Assembly (NCBI RefSeq): GCF_014076415.1
Contig: NZ_CP043568.1
Location: forward strand, 930,001-994,000
Direction of reading: 5' to 3'
DNA: 64,000 nucleotides
Source: Comamonas testosteroni
Lineage (GTDB): Bacteria; Pseudomonadota; Gammaproteobacteria; Burkholderiales; Burkholderiaceae_C
Made by a program: the position numbers and the translations under genes. The notes beneath the pieces are model-generated. The model saw nothing but the letters and a program-made list of their open reading frames with translations. It did no database searches and was not told where the DNA came from. How positions within the stretch are numbered: position 1 is the first letter of the stretch; every line of letters begins with the position of its first letter. This document shows, in pieces, positions 10,637-19,844 of the stretch.

Positions 10637-11290
10637 ATGCCGGAAATCCTCCTCAGCCGCCGCTCCTGCCTGACTGCCGCAGCCTCGCTAGCCGTTCCAT
10701 CGGCGGGCTGGCTGCTGCCGCACACCGCATGGGCGGGCGGTCAGCTGGAGGAGCCGCTGGCGGATTCGGTACGTACGGCCCTGAGTGCAGCGGTGGCCGG
10801 CTCTGGGGCTCCGCCCGAGCTGGAATTCACCTCCACAGAGGCGCGCATGAGCTATCTGCGCTGGCTGGTGGCTTGCAGCGACAAGCTGGCCAAGCGCAAG
10901 CCCGATCCTCAGGCACGGCGCGAGTTCCTGCAGACCGTCTGGTATGAGTCCAAGCGCGCGGGCCTTGATGTGTCCATGGTCATGGGCCTGATTCAGGTGG
11001 AGAGCGGCTATCGCAAATACGCCATCTCCAGCGTGGGTGCACGTGGCTATATGCAGATCATGCCGTTCTGGATGCGGCTGATCGGTGACGGCGATATCGG
11101 CAAGCTGTTCCATATGCAGACCAATCTGCGCTTCGGCTGCGTGATCCTGCGCCACTACATGGATCGCGAAAAGGGCGATGCCTATATGGCACTGGGCCGC
11201 TACAACGGCAGCCGGGGCCAGCCCCAGTATCCGAATGCCGTGTTCGGCGCGCAGCGGCGCTGGCTGGTGGAAGAGCCGCAGCCGGTCTGA
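10637..11290 (+). CDS. Lytic transglycosylase (SLT domain), exported
   Basis: Periplasmic murein lyase. An N-terminal signal region contains a twin-arginine-like stretch (SRRSCLTAAASLAV), so Tat export is possible. The catalytic SLT domain (about residues 110-205) has the Glu motif QVESGYRKYAISSVGARGY and the MQIMPFW motif, and later LGRYNGSRG. The length of 217 is small, leaving little beyond the catalytic domain. It lies 12 bases after proS and probably shares its transcript. A strong terminator follows. Confidence 0.9.
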   Translation: MPEILLSRRSCLTAAASLAVPSAGWLLPHTAWAGGQLEEPLADSVRTALSAAVAGSGAPPELEFTSTEARMSYLRWLVACSDKLAKRKPDPQARREFLQTVWYESKRAGLDVSMVMGLIQVESGYRKYAISSVGARGYMQIMPFWMRLIGDGDIGKLFHMQTNLRFGCVILRHYMDREKGDAYMALGRYNGSRGQPQYPNAVFGAQRRWLVEEPQPV

Positions 11291-11309
11291 TACCGTGGCG
11301 ATAGACAGA

Positions 11310-11338
11310 AAAAAGAGAGCGCATGGCGCTCTCTTTTT
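11310..11338 (+). terminator. Terminator after the transglycosylase gene
   Basis: Thirteen-base arms (11310-11322 with 11326-11338), three-base loop, T run included in the stem end. The A/T flanks make it potentially bidirectional with the convergent CBS gene. Confidence 0.88.
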
Positions 11339-11399
11339 ATTGTTTTCAGCAATAAAGGAACCTGAAGTCCTTTGGGAATAAGCGCAAGAAGCTCTTGAT

Positions 11400-12785
11400 T
11401 CAGGAGTGGCTGCTTTTGCTGGCCTGGGCCTGGGCAGCGCTGCCCTGTACCTTGGCCGCAGCGGCCGCCGAAGGTGCGGCAGATTCGGCCCCGGGCTCGG
11501 GCAGATGGGTCACCATGACCTGGTCGATGCGGTAGCTGTCCACGTCCAGCACTTCAAACTTGTAGCCGCCCCAGATCACCGCATCGGTGCGGCGCGGCAC
11601 GCGGCGGAGCATGACCATCAGGAAGCCGCCCAGGGTTTCGTATTCATCGTCATGCGGCATATCGTCCAGCTGCAGCACGCGCATCACATCCTCGACGGGG
11701 GTGACGCCGTCGATCAGCCAGGAATGCTCGTCGCGGCGGATGATCTGCTCTTCCTCGTCAGAAGGGCTGACCAGATCGCCCATCACCGTGCTCATCACAT
11801 CGTTCAGGGTGACGACACCGACGACGCGGCTGTACTCGTTGACGATGACGGCAAAGTCTTCGTGCACCATGCGGAACTGCTCCAGCACCTCTGCAAGACT
11901 CAGTCGGTCGGGCACGATGAGCACCTTGTGAATCAGCGACTCATCCTGCAGGGACAGAGGCTGGTTGTTGAGCGCGCGCTGGAACAGGTCCTTGGCGTCC
12001 ACATAGCCGATCACATGGTCGATATCGCCGTCGCAGACCGGGTAGGTGGAGAAGGGCTCCTCGGCAATGCGGGCGCGAATGATGGCGTCGGCGTCATCCT
12101 TGAAGAAAAAGGCAATGCGCTCGCGCTGCGTCATGGCCGAGGCCACGATGCGCGAGTCCAGCTCGAACACGTTGGCAATCACCTGCTGTTCGCGGGCGGC
12201 CAGCACGCCGGCCTTGGTGCCCGCTTCGGTCATGGCCAGGATGTCGTCACTGGTGATGCGCTCGTCGCGCGTGGCAGGCAGGCCGAGCAGGCGAAACAGG
12301 GTGTCGGTCGCCAGGTTGTAGAACCAGATGATGGGCTTGAAGATCACCACAAACCAGCGCATGGGCGCGAGCACGCGCACCACATAGCGCTCGGGCTCGT
12401 TCATGCTGATGCGGCGCGGCAACAGGTCGGCCAGCAGGATGAAGGCCGAGGTGACTATGAAAAACGAGAGCAGGAAGCCGAGCGTCGTCGAGAGGCTGGG
12501 CGAGAACCAGATCGAGAAAAACTCGGTCAGCGCGGGGCTGAACGCCCCCTCACCAACGATGCCGCCGAGGATGGCGACGGCATTCTGTCCCACTTGCACC
12601 ACGGTGAAATATTCGCCCGGCTGCTCCTGTACGCGCAGGGCATGCTCGGCTCCCTCATTGCCATCGTCGGCCATCTGGCGCAGGCGCAGGCGGCGGGAGG
12701 CGGCCAGAGAAATCTCCGCCACAGAGAAAAAGGCGCTGAGCAGAATCAGCAGAACAATCACCGCAAGGCTTTGGGACACACTCAT
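11400..12785 (-). CDS. CorC/HlyC-family CBS-domain membrane protein
   Basis: Inner-membrane protein of the hemolysin C / CorC (CNNM-like) family, linked to magnesium or cobalt homeostasis in relatives. A DUF21 domain with about four membrane segments (residues 1-190, for example LAVIVLLILLSAFFSVAEISL) is followed by a CBS pair (about 210-335) and a CorC_HlyC C-terminal domain (about 350-430). The Ala/Ser-rich tail after 435 is probably disordered. It converges with the transglycosylase gene. Substrate is not inferable. Confidence 0.88.
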   Translation of the reverse strand: MSVSQSLAVIVLLILLSAFFSVAEISLAASRRLRLRQMADDGNEGAEHALRVQEQPGEYFTVVQVGQNAVAILGGIVGEGAFSPALTEFFSIWFSPSLSTTLGFLLSFFIVTSAFILLADLLPRRISMNEPERYVVRVLAPMRWFVVIFKPIIWFYNLATDTLFRLLGLPATRDERITSDDILAMTEAGTKAGVLAAREQQVIANVFELDSRIVASAMTQRERIAFFFKDDADAIIRARIAEEPFSTYPVCDGDIDHVIGYVDAKDLFQRALNNQPLSLQDESLIHKVLIVPDRLSLAEVLEQFRMVHEDFAVIVNEYSRVVGVVTLNDVMSTVMGDLVSPSDEEEQIIRRDEHSWLIDGVTPVEDVMRVLQLDDMPHDDEYETLGGFLMVMLRRVPRRTDAVIWGGYKFEVLDVDSYRIDQVMVTHLPEPGAESAAPSAAAAAKVQGSAAQAQASKSSHS

Positions 12786-12800
12786 AGGCAGGGCTGCTGC

Positions 12801-12816
12801 GGCACGTCGACGTGCC
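12801..12816. repeat. Perfect 16-bp palindrome
   Basis: The sequence is identical to its reverse complement and lies between the RNase H-like gene (stop at 12883) and the CBS protein start (12785), both on the minus strand. It lacks a T run, so it is either a weak terminator stem or a binding site. Confidence 0.6.
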
Positions 12817-12882
12817 TGCGGCCGGTTATCAAGGAGTCTCTATTCGACCACATAAAGCCTGTGGCAGGCAGCTGTACTGGCT

Positions 12883-13329
12883 TCAGGGGTGAAGCGCGGC
12901 TGCCGAATGGGCCATGCGTGCCAGCGCATCGGCCTCGGTATTGCGGTGTCTGGGCACCCATTGCAGCACCAGCTCGTCAAAGCCCTGCATCTGTGCACGG
13001 GCGGCCTCGAACAGCTGGCTGAGCCGCGCAATCGGCCGTGCCGGCCTGGCCATGGGCGGGCCGAGCTGCTCCAGCAGCACCCGGGAGTCGGTGCGCACGG
13101 TCAGGCTGCGCGCGCCGAGATCGCGTGCCAGCGTCAGGGCCGCCATCAGGGCCCGCAGCTCGGCTTCGTTGTTGCAGCCGCTGCGGTGCAGATCCTGCGA
13201 CAGCGTATGGCGACTGCCATCGGGCAGCTGCAGCAACACGCCCAGGCTCATGGGGCCGGGGTTGGGCAGGGCGCTGCCATCGACATGGATGCAGCAGTGA
13301 TGGGCGGGCGCGGGCTTGGGGGGCGGCAT
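12883..13329 (-). CDS. RNase HI-like protein
   Basis: Ribonuclease H-fold protein, likely cleaving RNA in RNA-DNA hybrids. With the 13329 start it has 148 residues. All four acidic catalytic positions are visible: HVDGSALPNPGP (Asp), NNEAELRAL (Glu), RTDSRVLLEQL (Asp) and the final NTEADALARMA (Asp). The pattern resembles the short single-domain RNase HI family rather than classical RnhA. The ATG at 13329 directly abuts the T run of the grxD terminator and has no Shine-Dalgarno sequence; the frame stays open upstream to 13413 inside grxD. Confidence 0.82.
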   Translation of the reverse strand: MPPPKPAPAHHCCIHVDGSALPNPGPMSLGVLLQLPDGSRHTLSQDLHRSGCNNEAELRALMAALTLARDLGARSLTVRTDSRVLLEQLGPPMARPARPIARLSQLFEAARAQMQGFDELVLQWVPRHRNTEADALARMAHSAAALHP

Positions 13330-13330
13330 G

Positions 13331-13357
13331 AAAAAAGCCACCGGGGGCCGGTGGCTT
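13331..13357 (-). terminator. Terminator after grxD
   Basis: Ten-bp stem (13335-13344 with 13348-13357) followed on the minus strand by a T run that ends one base before the RNase H ATG. Confidence 0.8.
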
Positions 13358-13372
13358 GCAGACAGCTTGAGC

Positions 13373-13693
13373 TTACTTGGCGGCCAGCACTTGCTGCAGC
13401 TCGCCCGATTCATACATCTCCATCATGATGTCCGAGCCGCCGATGAATTCGCCCTTGATGTAGAGCTGGGGGATGGTGGGCCACTGGCTGTAGTCCTTGA
13501 TGCCCTGGCGGATTTCCTGGTCTTCCAGCACGTTCACGGTGGCGATGGACTTGGCATCCACACCGCAGGCCTTGAGGATCTGGATGGCACGGCCGGAGAA
13601 GCCGCACTGAGGGAAGCTGGCGTTGCCCTTCATGAACAGCAGGATGTCGTTGTTCTTGACCAGGTCGTCGATGCGTTGTTGAGTGTTGCTCAT
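13373..13693 (-). CDS. grxD: Monothiol glutaredoxin GrxD (CGFS type)
   Basis: Cytosolic glutaredoxin that binds and transfers [2Fe-2S] clusters. The 106 residues include the active-site CGFS (PQCGFSGRA) near residue 29, the WPTIPQLY cis-proline motif near 70 and the glutathione-contacting GGSDIM near 84. Length and motifs match the single-domain Grx4 type. It follows prmC at 127 bases in the same direction and ends in a hairpin terminator. Confidence 0.96.
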   Translation of the reverse strand: MSNTQQRIDDLVKNNDILLFMKGNASFPQCGFSGRAIQILKACGVDAKSIATVNVLEDQEIRQGIKDYSQWPTIPQLYIKGEFIGGSDIMMEMYESGELQQVLAAK

Positions 13694-13820
13694 AGTGGGC
13701 TCCGGATTTTGGAAATGGCGGTACCAGCCGCGATGTCTGCAATTATTTCACCGACCGCAAGCAATGCGATGCTGTGAGGAAATCTTGCTGTCTGGATATT
13801 TGGGGGCTCAGTTCTGGAAA

Positions 13821-14678
13821 TCAAGCCTTGTCAGGGCGGCAGCCGCCCGTGCAGCGCGCAATGCCGGCCAGGTCGTGGCGGTGCTGGACCTGCCCGAAGC
13901 CCGCAGCCCGCATCAGCTGCGCCACGTCTTCGGCCTGATCCCAGCCATGCTCGAAAAGCAGCCAGCCGCCGGCCTTCAGGTGTGCCGGGGCCTGGTCGAT
14001 GATGCTGCGTATGTCCTCCAGCCCATCCGCGCCGCTGGCCAGGGCCGACAGTGGCTCGTGGGTCAGTGCCGCCAGGTGCGGGTCGTCGGCGCGGATATAG
14101 GGCGGATTGCTGACGATCAGATCGACAGGTTCCTGCCCGTTCAAGGGCTCCAGCCAGCTGCCGTGGGCAAACTGCACGGGCAGTTGGAGCCGGGCGGCGT
14201 TGCTGCGGGCCACGGCCAGGGCATCGGCGCTGGCGTCCACGGCAATGACCCGGGCTGCGGGGCGCTGGCTTTGCAGGGCCAGGGCAATGGCTCCGCTGCC
14301 GGTGCCCAGGTCTACGACGCTGACCGGCTGCCCTTCGGGCATGAGCTCCAGCGCCCAGTCCACCAGGGTTTCGGTATCGGGGCGCGGGTCCAGCACCCTG
14401 CTGTCCACCGCCAGATCCAGGCCGTAGAACTCCTTGCTTCCGGTCAGGTAGGCGACAGGCGTGCCTTGCTGGCGCAGGGCGCATAGCTGGCTCCAGCGGG
14501 CCTGCTGCTCGGCGTCCAGCATATCGCCGTCATGGGTGATGAGCCAGGCGCGGGCATGCGCTGGCTGCTGCATCAGGTGCAGCAGCAGCATCTGGGCATC
14601 GACACGCGCCAGGCCTTGGCTGGCGGCTTGCTGCAGGGCCTGGGCAACGGAGAAAGAGGGGGGCGAGAATTCGGTCAT
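13821..14678 (-). CDS. prmC: Release-factor glutamine methyltransferase PrmC
   Basis: Methylates the glutamine of the GGQ motif in release factors RF1 and RF2. The 285 residues contain an N-terminal helical domain, the SAM-binding motif VVDLGTGSGAIAL near 120, and the glutamine-binding NPPY motif (VSNPPYIRADDP) near 190. In many proteobacteria it directly follows prfA, its substrate gene; here two foreign-looking genes separate them. Confidence 0.96.
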   Translation of the reverse strand: MTEFSPPSFSVAQALQQAASQGLARVDAQMLLLHLMQQPAHARAWLITHDGDMLDAEQQARWSQLCALRQQGTPVAYLTGSKEFYGLDLAVDSRVLDPRPDTETLVDWALELMPEGQPVSVVDLGTGSGAIALALQSQRPAARVIAVDASADALAVARSNAARLQLPVQFAHGSWLEPLNGQEPVDLIVSNPPYIRADDPHLAALTHEPLSALASGADGLEDIRSIIDQAPAHLKAGGWLLFEHGWDQAEDVAQLMRAAGFGQVQHRHDLAGIARCTGGCRPDKA

Positions 14679-14709
14679 GGCTTGGCCGGAGGCGATCTTC
14701 TTCGGAAAT

Positions 14710-15243
14710 TCAGCAAGGGTATATCTCGGGGGCGCCCGCCTTGTAGAGCGTGCCGTACAACTGGGTCGATGGCTGGCCAGGCTCGAGCATGGGGCGTGAG
14801 CGTATACCCAGCAGCAGGTGCTCCAGCGCCTGCTGAAGATTCTCGCCCTCGAAGCTCATGCCTGCAAAAGACCAGGAAAAGCAGCGTCCATCGCCCGCCA
14901 TCAGCAGCTGGCCATGGGCATGGTGAACGTCGGCAAGCGCTATCAGCCGGGTGTCTAGGCGCTGTTCCCAGGAGAGCAGGGCGTCGTCCGCATCTTCGCC
15001 GGTGAAATATGCTTCAAGCCAGTCAAACTCTATATCGCTGCTGGCGCATTCCCGGCCCTTGCCCACCTGGCCTATATGCAAGCCCGCCAGGTTCTGCAGT
15101 GCAGCCACGGCAGGGTGGCAGGCCAGACTGGGCTGCTGGTCCAGAGCGCTCCGGACAGGCGTGGGTATGGCGACCTCTCGCTGCGGGGTCCAGCCCTGGG
15201 CTTGCAGCAGTTCAATCACGACAGGTGACTCGAAATTCGGCAT
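14710..15243 (-). CDS. SUKH-3-like (immunity-type) protein
   Basis: Soluble protein of 177 residues with no signal peptide. Its N-terminus (VIELLQAQGWTPQREVAI) resembles the start of SUKH-3 family proteins (leucine-rich helix, then GW and R with a short strand). A middle hydrophobic-Gly patch (LQNLAGLHI) and a C-terminal part (GDGRCFSWS, then ALEHLLLGIR) also fit. Family members often act as immunity proteins for contact-dependent or polymorphic toxins. No toxin gene is adjacent. It starts 9 bases after the dikinase stop, so the two are probably co-translated, and ends 31 bases before prmC. The family call is by eye and moderate. Confidence 0.55.
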   Translation of the reverse strand: MPNFESPVVIELLQAQGWTPQREVAIPTPVRSALDQQPSLACHPAVAALQNLAGLHIGQVGKGRECASSDIEFDWLEAYFTGEDADDALLSWEQRLDTRLIALADVHHAHGQLLMAGDGRCFSWSFAGMSFEGENLQQALEHLLLGIRSRPMLEPGQPSTQLYGTLYKAGAPEIYPC

Positions 15244-15252
15244 GGCGGATTC

Positions 15253-17229
15253 TTAACGTCCGGGCGCCGAGATGAAGGGGCGCGACTGCAGGATGATGAG
15301 CTGATCGCCCTGTACGGCCCACTCGATGTCCTGGTCCCTGCCGCCAAAGCGTTGCTTGATGCCGGCTCCGGCGCGGGCCAGTCGCTGCACCAATGCGTCG
15401 CTGAGCACGGCGCGGCCGGCCGCAACCGCCACTTCACGCACGCCGCCCCTGGCATCCAGCTGCAGCGCCACATCGTCCTGCGAGCGGTTGAGCACCTGCA
15501 CGGCCTTGCTGCGGCTGGAGTAGAGGATTTGCTCTGCAACCCGCCGGCCCTCGACCACGAGGATGCCTATGCCGCGCTTGGCGGCGATATAGCTCATGTA
15601 GCGGTGCGAGGCATCGAAGGGGTCGCGGGTGATCATCACCCCCGATGCGGAGGCGTCCACGGCTTTTTGTACAAACACCGACATCATCACCTGAGCGTCG
15701 TCTATGCCCGCCGCCTGTCTGGCTTCCCAGGCCTCGAAGTTGTAGACCGAGGCCCAGACCTTGCGCACGGCGGCGGCCAGATCCGTGCCGCTGCGCACAT
15801 TGGGCACGGTGGTGTAGAGGCCTGCTCCGCTGAAGTTGGGCAGGTCCTCGGAGCTGGAAGAGCTGCGTACGAACACGCCCTGGCTGCCTAGCTGGCCGGA
15901 CCAGCGCTGTGCCCATCCATCGGCTGCGGCCGGACTGACGGGCCATTGCTCGATGTCTGCCTGCAGAGCAGACAGGGCCTGCTTTCGAAGGCCTGCATCC
16001 GTCGCAAAACCGGGCTGCTGGCGCATGCGGGCAATGCGCTCGGCCAGGCCGTTGGCGCGCATGAAGTCGGCATAGGCGGCGAACGGAATGCAAAAGCCAT
16101 CGGGCACGCTGACGTCCGCCAGGCGGGCGGACTGGATCTCGCCCAGATTGGCGGCCTTGGCACCGCAGCGGCGGCGATCCGCGCTGCGCAGGGCGGCCAG
16201 GGGCACCAGCTCGCTGCGACGCAGATCGGGCTGCAGCAAGACCTTGCGGCCCTTGGCGGGCTGGCGCAGTGCCTGCTGCTCCGCGCTCTGTTGTTCGGCA
16301 GCCGTGGCGGTGCGCAGCGCAAAGCTGGCGGGCTGTACGTCGATATGCACCCAGCGGCCGTTGAAGGCAGCGTATTGCTCGGCCGCTTTTTGCACATAGG
16401 CATTGGGTATGCCCCAGCCGCGCGCCAGCAGATTGACATGGGACAGCACTGTGGACGGCCTTTCCGTCACCACGCCGGCCACGGGCGGCAGGCTGATGGG
16501 CACTTCGCGCAGCAGCACGATGTCATTGGGCTGAAGATCATTCACCTCTTCAGCCTGGTTCAGGATGCGCAGCCGGCCCACGGCCTGACCCTGGTTCAGC
16601 GGCAGATAGGTCTGGGCACCCAGCAACTGGGCCTGGGTGACCGCTGCAATACCGGCCTGCTGGGCCACGGCTTCTTGCTGAGTGGAGTTGGCCTTGAAGC
16701 GCACAGGGGCGAAGAAGCCGGTTTTCAGTGCAGCTGCCGTGGTCTGCAGCAGCCCGGGCGTGAGCTGGTCGCCCTCCCAGAACTCGTAGCTGTAGTCCTT
16801 GAGCGCGGGTTGCCAGCTCAGCGTGCCGAGAATGAAGCGGCGGTCCGGCTCGCGGTAATTGCGGTTGAGCGCAGGCTTGCCGCCCTGCAGCAGGCCTTTG
16901 GCACGCAGGAAATCTTCGTGAAACGCATAGCGCGGCGTGTTGATGAAATGCAGCGGTGCGCTCTTGCTGTGGCGGTCGATCACAAACAGCACATGGGGCA
17001 TGGCGCTGGCCGGGTCGAAGATACGGGCCACGCGGTCGAAATCGGCGCGGCTGGTCAGCGCTGGCAGGCTGGCAGCAGCGTTACGGTTGCCGCTGGCGTC
17101 GACCGGGCTTCCCGCACCCGAGTCATAGGCCGATGGCTTGCGCAAGGCCTGGGCCTGGGCGGCGGTCGATGCGAACAATAGGCCCGATAGCAGAGCAGAC
17201 ACCAGAATCGGTAAAAAGCGCTGTGTCAT
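15253..17229 (-). CDS. Exported PEP-synthase / water-dikinase-like protein
   Basis: Multidomain protein of 658 residues. The start at 17229 gives a clear Sec signal peptide (residues 1 to about 25, ending ASTAAQAQA). An N-terminal region of unknown fold (about 30-230) is followed by a swivelling phosphohistidine-like segment with VLSHVNLLARGWGIPN near 260, then a PPDK_N ATP-grasp domain (about 345-650): GAKAANLGEI near 355, VRSSSSSEDLPNFSGAG near 455, SGVMITRDPFD near 530 and DIEWAVQGDQLIILQSRPF at the end. Histidine domain before ATP-grasp is the order of glucan water dikinases, the reverse of PEP synthase. An ATP-dependent domain behind a signal peptide is odd. Substrate unknown. Confidence 0.8.
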   Translation of the reverse strand: MTQRFLPILVSALLSGLLFASTAAQAQALRKPSAYDSGAGSPVDASGNRNAAASLPALTSRADFDRVARIFDPASAMPHVLFVIDRHSKSAPLHFINTPRYAFHEDFLRAKGLLQGGKPALNRNYREPDRRFILGTLSWQPALKDYSYEFWEGDQLTPGLLQTTAAALKTGFFAPVRFKANSTQQEAVAQQAGIAAVTQAQLLGAQTYLPLNQGQAVGRLRILNQAEEVNDLQPNDIVLLREVPISLPPVAGVVTERPSTVLSHVNLLARGWGIPNAYVQKAAEQYAAFNGRWVHIDVQPASFALRTATAAEQQSAEQQALRQPAKGRKVLLQPDLRRSELVPLAALRSADRRRCGAKAANLGEIQSARLADVSVPDGFCIPFAAYADFMRANGLAERIARMRQQPGFATDAGLRKQALSALQADIEQWPVSPAAADGWAQRWSGQLGSQGVFVRSSSSSEDLPNFSGAGLYTTVPNVRSGTDLAAAVRKVWASVYNFEAWEARQAAGIDDAQVMMSVFVQKAVDASASGVMITRDPFDASHRYMSYIAAKRGIGILVVEGRRVAEQILYSSRSKAVQVLNRSQDDVALQLDARGGVREVAVAAGRAVLSDALVQRLARAGAGIKQRFGGRDQDIEWAVQGDQLIILQSRPFISAPGR

Positions 17230-17327
17230 CTTGAAATTGTCCCCATTTCTGGCGAGTCGTTCGAACGGGCCGGGTTCGAGCCGGCTACAGCCAGGCTGTT
17301 CCCTGCCGCAGGGCAATGCCTGTGGCC

Positions 17328-18407
17328 TCAGGATGCGGCCAGCTCTGCCAGCAGCTCGGCCTCGCGTGCATGTTGCAGGGCCTGGATCACATCGCCCAGA
17401 TCGCCTTCCATCACGGCCAGCAGCTTGTACAGCGTGAGGTTGATGCGGTGGTCGGTGAGGCGGCCCTGGGGGAAGTTGTAGGTGCGGATGCGGTCGCTGC
17501 GGTCGCCCGAGCCGATCAGGCCCTTGCGCATGGCCGCTTCCTTGGCGGCCCGCTCGCTGCGTTCCTTTTCCTGGATGCGGGCCTGCAGCACCTGCAGGGC
17601 CTTGGCCTTGTTGCTGTGCTGGCTGCGGCCGTCCTGGCATTCGGCCACGATGCCCGTGGGCAGGTGGACCACGCGCACGGCGGAGTCGGTCTTGTTGATG
17701 TGCTGGCCACCGGCACCACTGGCGCGAAAGGTGTCGATGCGCAGATCGGCGGGATTGAGCGTGATGGCCTCGGCCTCATCGGGTTCGGGCATCACGGCCA
17801 CGGTGCAGGCGCTGGTGTGGATGCGTCCCTGGGTTTCGGTGGCGGGCACACGCTGCACGCGGTGGCCACCCGACTCGAAGCGCAGCGCGCCATACACATG
17901 GTCACCCTCGATGCGCAGCACCACTTCCTTGTAGCCACCGATTTCGTTTTCGCTGGCGCTCATCACTTCCACCTTCCAGCCCACGTTGGCGGCGTAGCGG
18001 GTGTACATGCGGGTCAGGTCGCCGGCAAACAGGGCCGACTCGTCGCCGCCCGTGCCGGCGCGGATTTCGACAAAGGCGGGGCGGGCATCGTCGGGGTCCT
18101 TGGGCAGCAGCAGGCGCTGCAGCTCGTCCTCGAGCTTGATCAGCTCGGCTTCGCCGCTGACGATCTCTTCCTGCGCCATTTCGGCCATGTCGGGGTCGTT
18201 CAGCATTTCACGCGCGGCGGCCATGTCGGCTTCGGTCTGCAGGTAGCGGGTGTAGCGGCTGGCAATGGCCGTCACATCGGCATGCTCGCGCGAAATGGTC
18301 CGGTACTGCTTCATGTCGCCCATGATGTCTTCGCGCGAGAGCAGGAAATCCAGCTCCTGCAGGCGTTGGGCATAGCGTTCGAGCTGGTTGCGCAAAAAGT
18401 CTTGCAT
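17328..18407 (-). CDS. prfA: Peptide chain release factor 1
   Basis: Recognises UAA and UAG stop codons and triggers peptide release. The 359-residue protein starts at [16 protein letters not shown]. It has the GGQ catalytic loop ([15 protein letters not shown]) near residue 232 and the RAGTGGDE motif near 110. The recognition PxT tripeptide lies in the domain-2 region around [13 protein letters not shown]. It follows hemA by 124 bases in the conserved hemA-prfA order. Confidence 0.96.
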   Translation of the reverse strand: MQDFLRNQLERYAQRLQELDFLLSREDIMGDMKQYRTISREHADVTAIASRYTRYLQTEADMAAAREMLNDPDMAEMAQEEIVSGEAELIKLEDELQRLLLPKDPDDARPAFVEIRAGTGGDESALFAGDLTRMYTRYAANVGWKVEVMSASENEIGGYKEVVLRIEGDHVYGALRFESGGHRVQRVPATETQGRIHTSACTVAVMPEPDEAEAITLNPADLRIDTFRASGAGGQHINKTDSAVRVVHLPTGIVAECQDGRSQHSNKAKALQVLQARIQEKERSERAAKEAAMRKGLIGSGDRSDRIRTYNFPQGRLTDHRINLTLYKLLAVMEGDLGDVIQALQHAREAELLAELAAS

Positions 18408-18531
18408 AGGGGGTACCGAGAGCTTGGGAAAGGTGAGGGTGCTCACCTTTGTGGAGTCAGGAAAGAGGGAGGGCGGGCCACGGTCGGGCCTTGCTGCACG
18501 AGGACGGCAGCGCCAAAGCGGGCGAGCGCCG

Positions 18532-19836
18532 CTAAAGCTTGCTGGGGTTGCGGCTGGCGCGCAGGAACAGACGGGAGACGGTGTCCGCTGTCTGGGCACG
18601 CTCTTCGGCGTCGCCCTTGTGCAGCTCGGCCATGGTGCCGTGCAGCATTTTCTGTGTGAGGCCGCGCGAGAGCGCTTCCAGCACGGTGTCGATGTCTTCA
18701 CCCTTGGCCAGCAGCTTTTTGGCACGGGCAATTTCCAGCGCGCGCCATTCGTCGGCCTGGGCATTGACCTGCTGGATCAGCGAGACCGCGCCACCCACGG
18801 GATTGCGCTGGTCCATCCATTGCATAAAGCTTTGCACGCCGGTGTCGATGATGACCTCGGCCTGCTGCACGGCGGCCTGGCGCTGGGCCTGACCGGTGCG
18901 CACGACGGTTGCCAGATCGTCCACGGTATAGAGGTAGACGTCGTTGAGGTCTTTGACCTCGGCTTCAATATCGCGCGGCACGGCCAGATCCACCATGAAG
19001 ATGGGGCGGCGCTTGCGCTTCTTGAGAGCGGACTCCACGGCACCCAGGCCGATGATGGGCAGGGTGGATGCCGTGCAGCTAATGATGGCGTCGTACTCGT
19101 GCAGGTGCTCGGGCAGGTCGGCCAGGCGCATGGTGCCGGCGCCGAACTGGGCGGCCAGCTTCTCGCCGCGCTCCATGGTGCGGTTGGCGATGGTGATCTG
19201 CCTGGGGTTGCGGGCTGCAAAGTGGGTGGAGACCAGCTCGATCATCTCGCCCGCGCCCACGAACAGCACGCGAATCTTGCTCAGGTCTTCGAACAGCTGG
19301 CCGGCCAGACGCACGGCGGCGGCAGCCATGGAGATGCTGTGCGCGCCGATCTCGGTGGAGCTGCGCACTTCCTTGGCCACGGCAAAGCTGCGTTGGAACA
19401 GCTGGTTGAGCGTGGTGCCCAGGGCTCCCGCAGTCTCGGCCGCGCGCACGGCGTTCTTCATCTGGCCAAGGATCTGTGCCTCGCCCAGCACCATGGAGTC
19501 CAGCCCCGAGGCCACGCGGAAGGCGTGACGGGCGACCGAGCCGTCCTGCAGCAGATACGAGTGCTGGCGCAGCAGCTCAGGCGCTACGCCGCCGCTGTTG
19601 GCCAGCCAGTGCATGGTGTGATCCATGGCCGGGGCGTCGGCGGCGCAGTAGATCTCGGTGCGGTTGCAGGTGGAGAGGATGGCAGTTTCCACGCCACTGT
19701 GAACCCGGCCCGCGTGGGACAGGGATGCGCGCAGGCCTTGCAGCGTCGGCGCGATCTGATCGAGCGCGAACGCAAAACGGCCCCGCATATCGAGCGGCGC
19801 CGTGTGGTGATTGATACCTAAAGCCCAGACTGCCAT
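18532..19836 (-). CDS. hemA: Glutamyl-tRNA reductase
   Basis: First committed enzyme of C5 tetrapyrrole synthesis, reducing Glu-tRNA to glutamate-1-semialdehyde. The 434 residues start [18 protein letters not shown], typical of the family. The catalytic cysteine is in [11 protein letters not shown] near residue 56, the NADPH-binding motif is [12 protein letters not shown] near 190, and a C-terminal dimerisation domain follows. First gene of the hemA-prfA-...-prmC-grxD run. A -10 element sits unusually close to the ATG. Confidence 0.96.
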   Translation of the reverse strand: MAVWALGINHHTAPLDMRGRFAFALDQIAPTLQGLRASLSHAGRVHSGVETAILSTCNRTEIYCAADAPAMDHTMHWLANSGGVAPELLRQHSYLLQDGSVARHAFRVASGLDSMVLGEAQILGQMKNAVRAAETAGALGTTLNQLFQRSFAVAKEVRSSTEIGAHSISMAAAAVRLAGQLFEDLSKIRVLFVGAGEMIELVSTHFAARNPRQITIANRTMERGEKLAAQFGAGTMRLADLPEHLHEYDAIISCTASTLPIIGLGAVESALKKRKRRPIFMVDLAVPRDIEAEVKDLNDVYLYTVDDLATVVRTGQAQRQAAVQQAEVIIDTGVQSFMQWMDQRNPVGGAVSLIQQVNAQADEWRALEIARAKKLLAKGEDIDTVLEALSRGLTQKMLHGTMAELHKGDAEERAQTADTVSRLFLRASRNPSKL

Positions 19837-19844
19837 AACAGGGG

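Noticed and set aside
17230..17640. N-terminal extension of the dikinase frame
   Set aside because: It runs through prfA in another frame, is Gly/Arg/Pro-rich, and the signal peptide at 17229 gives a convincing start.
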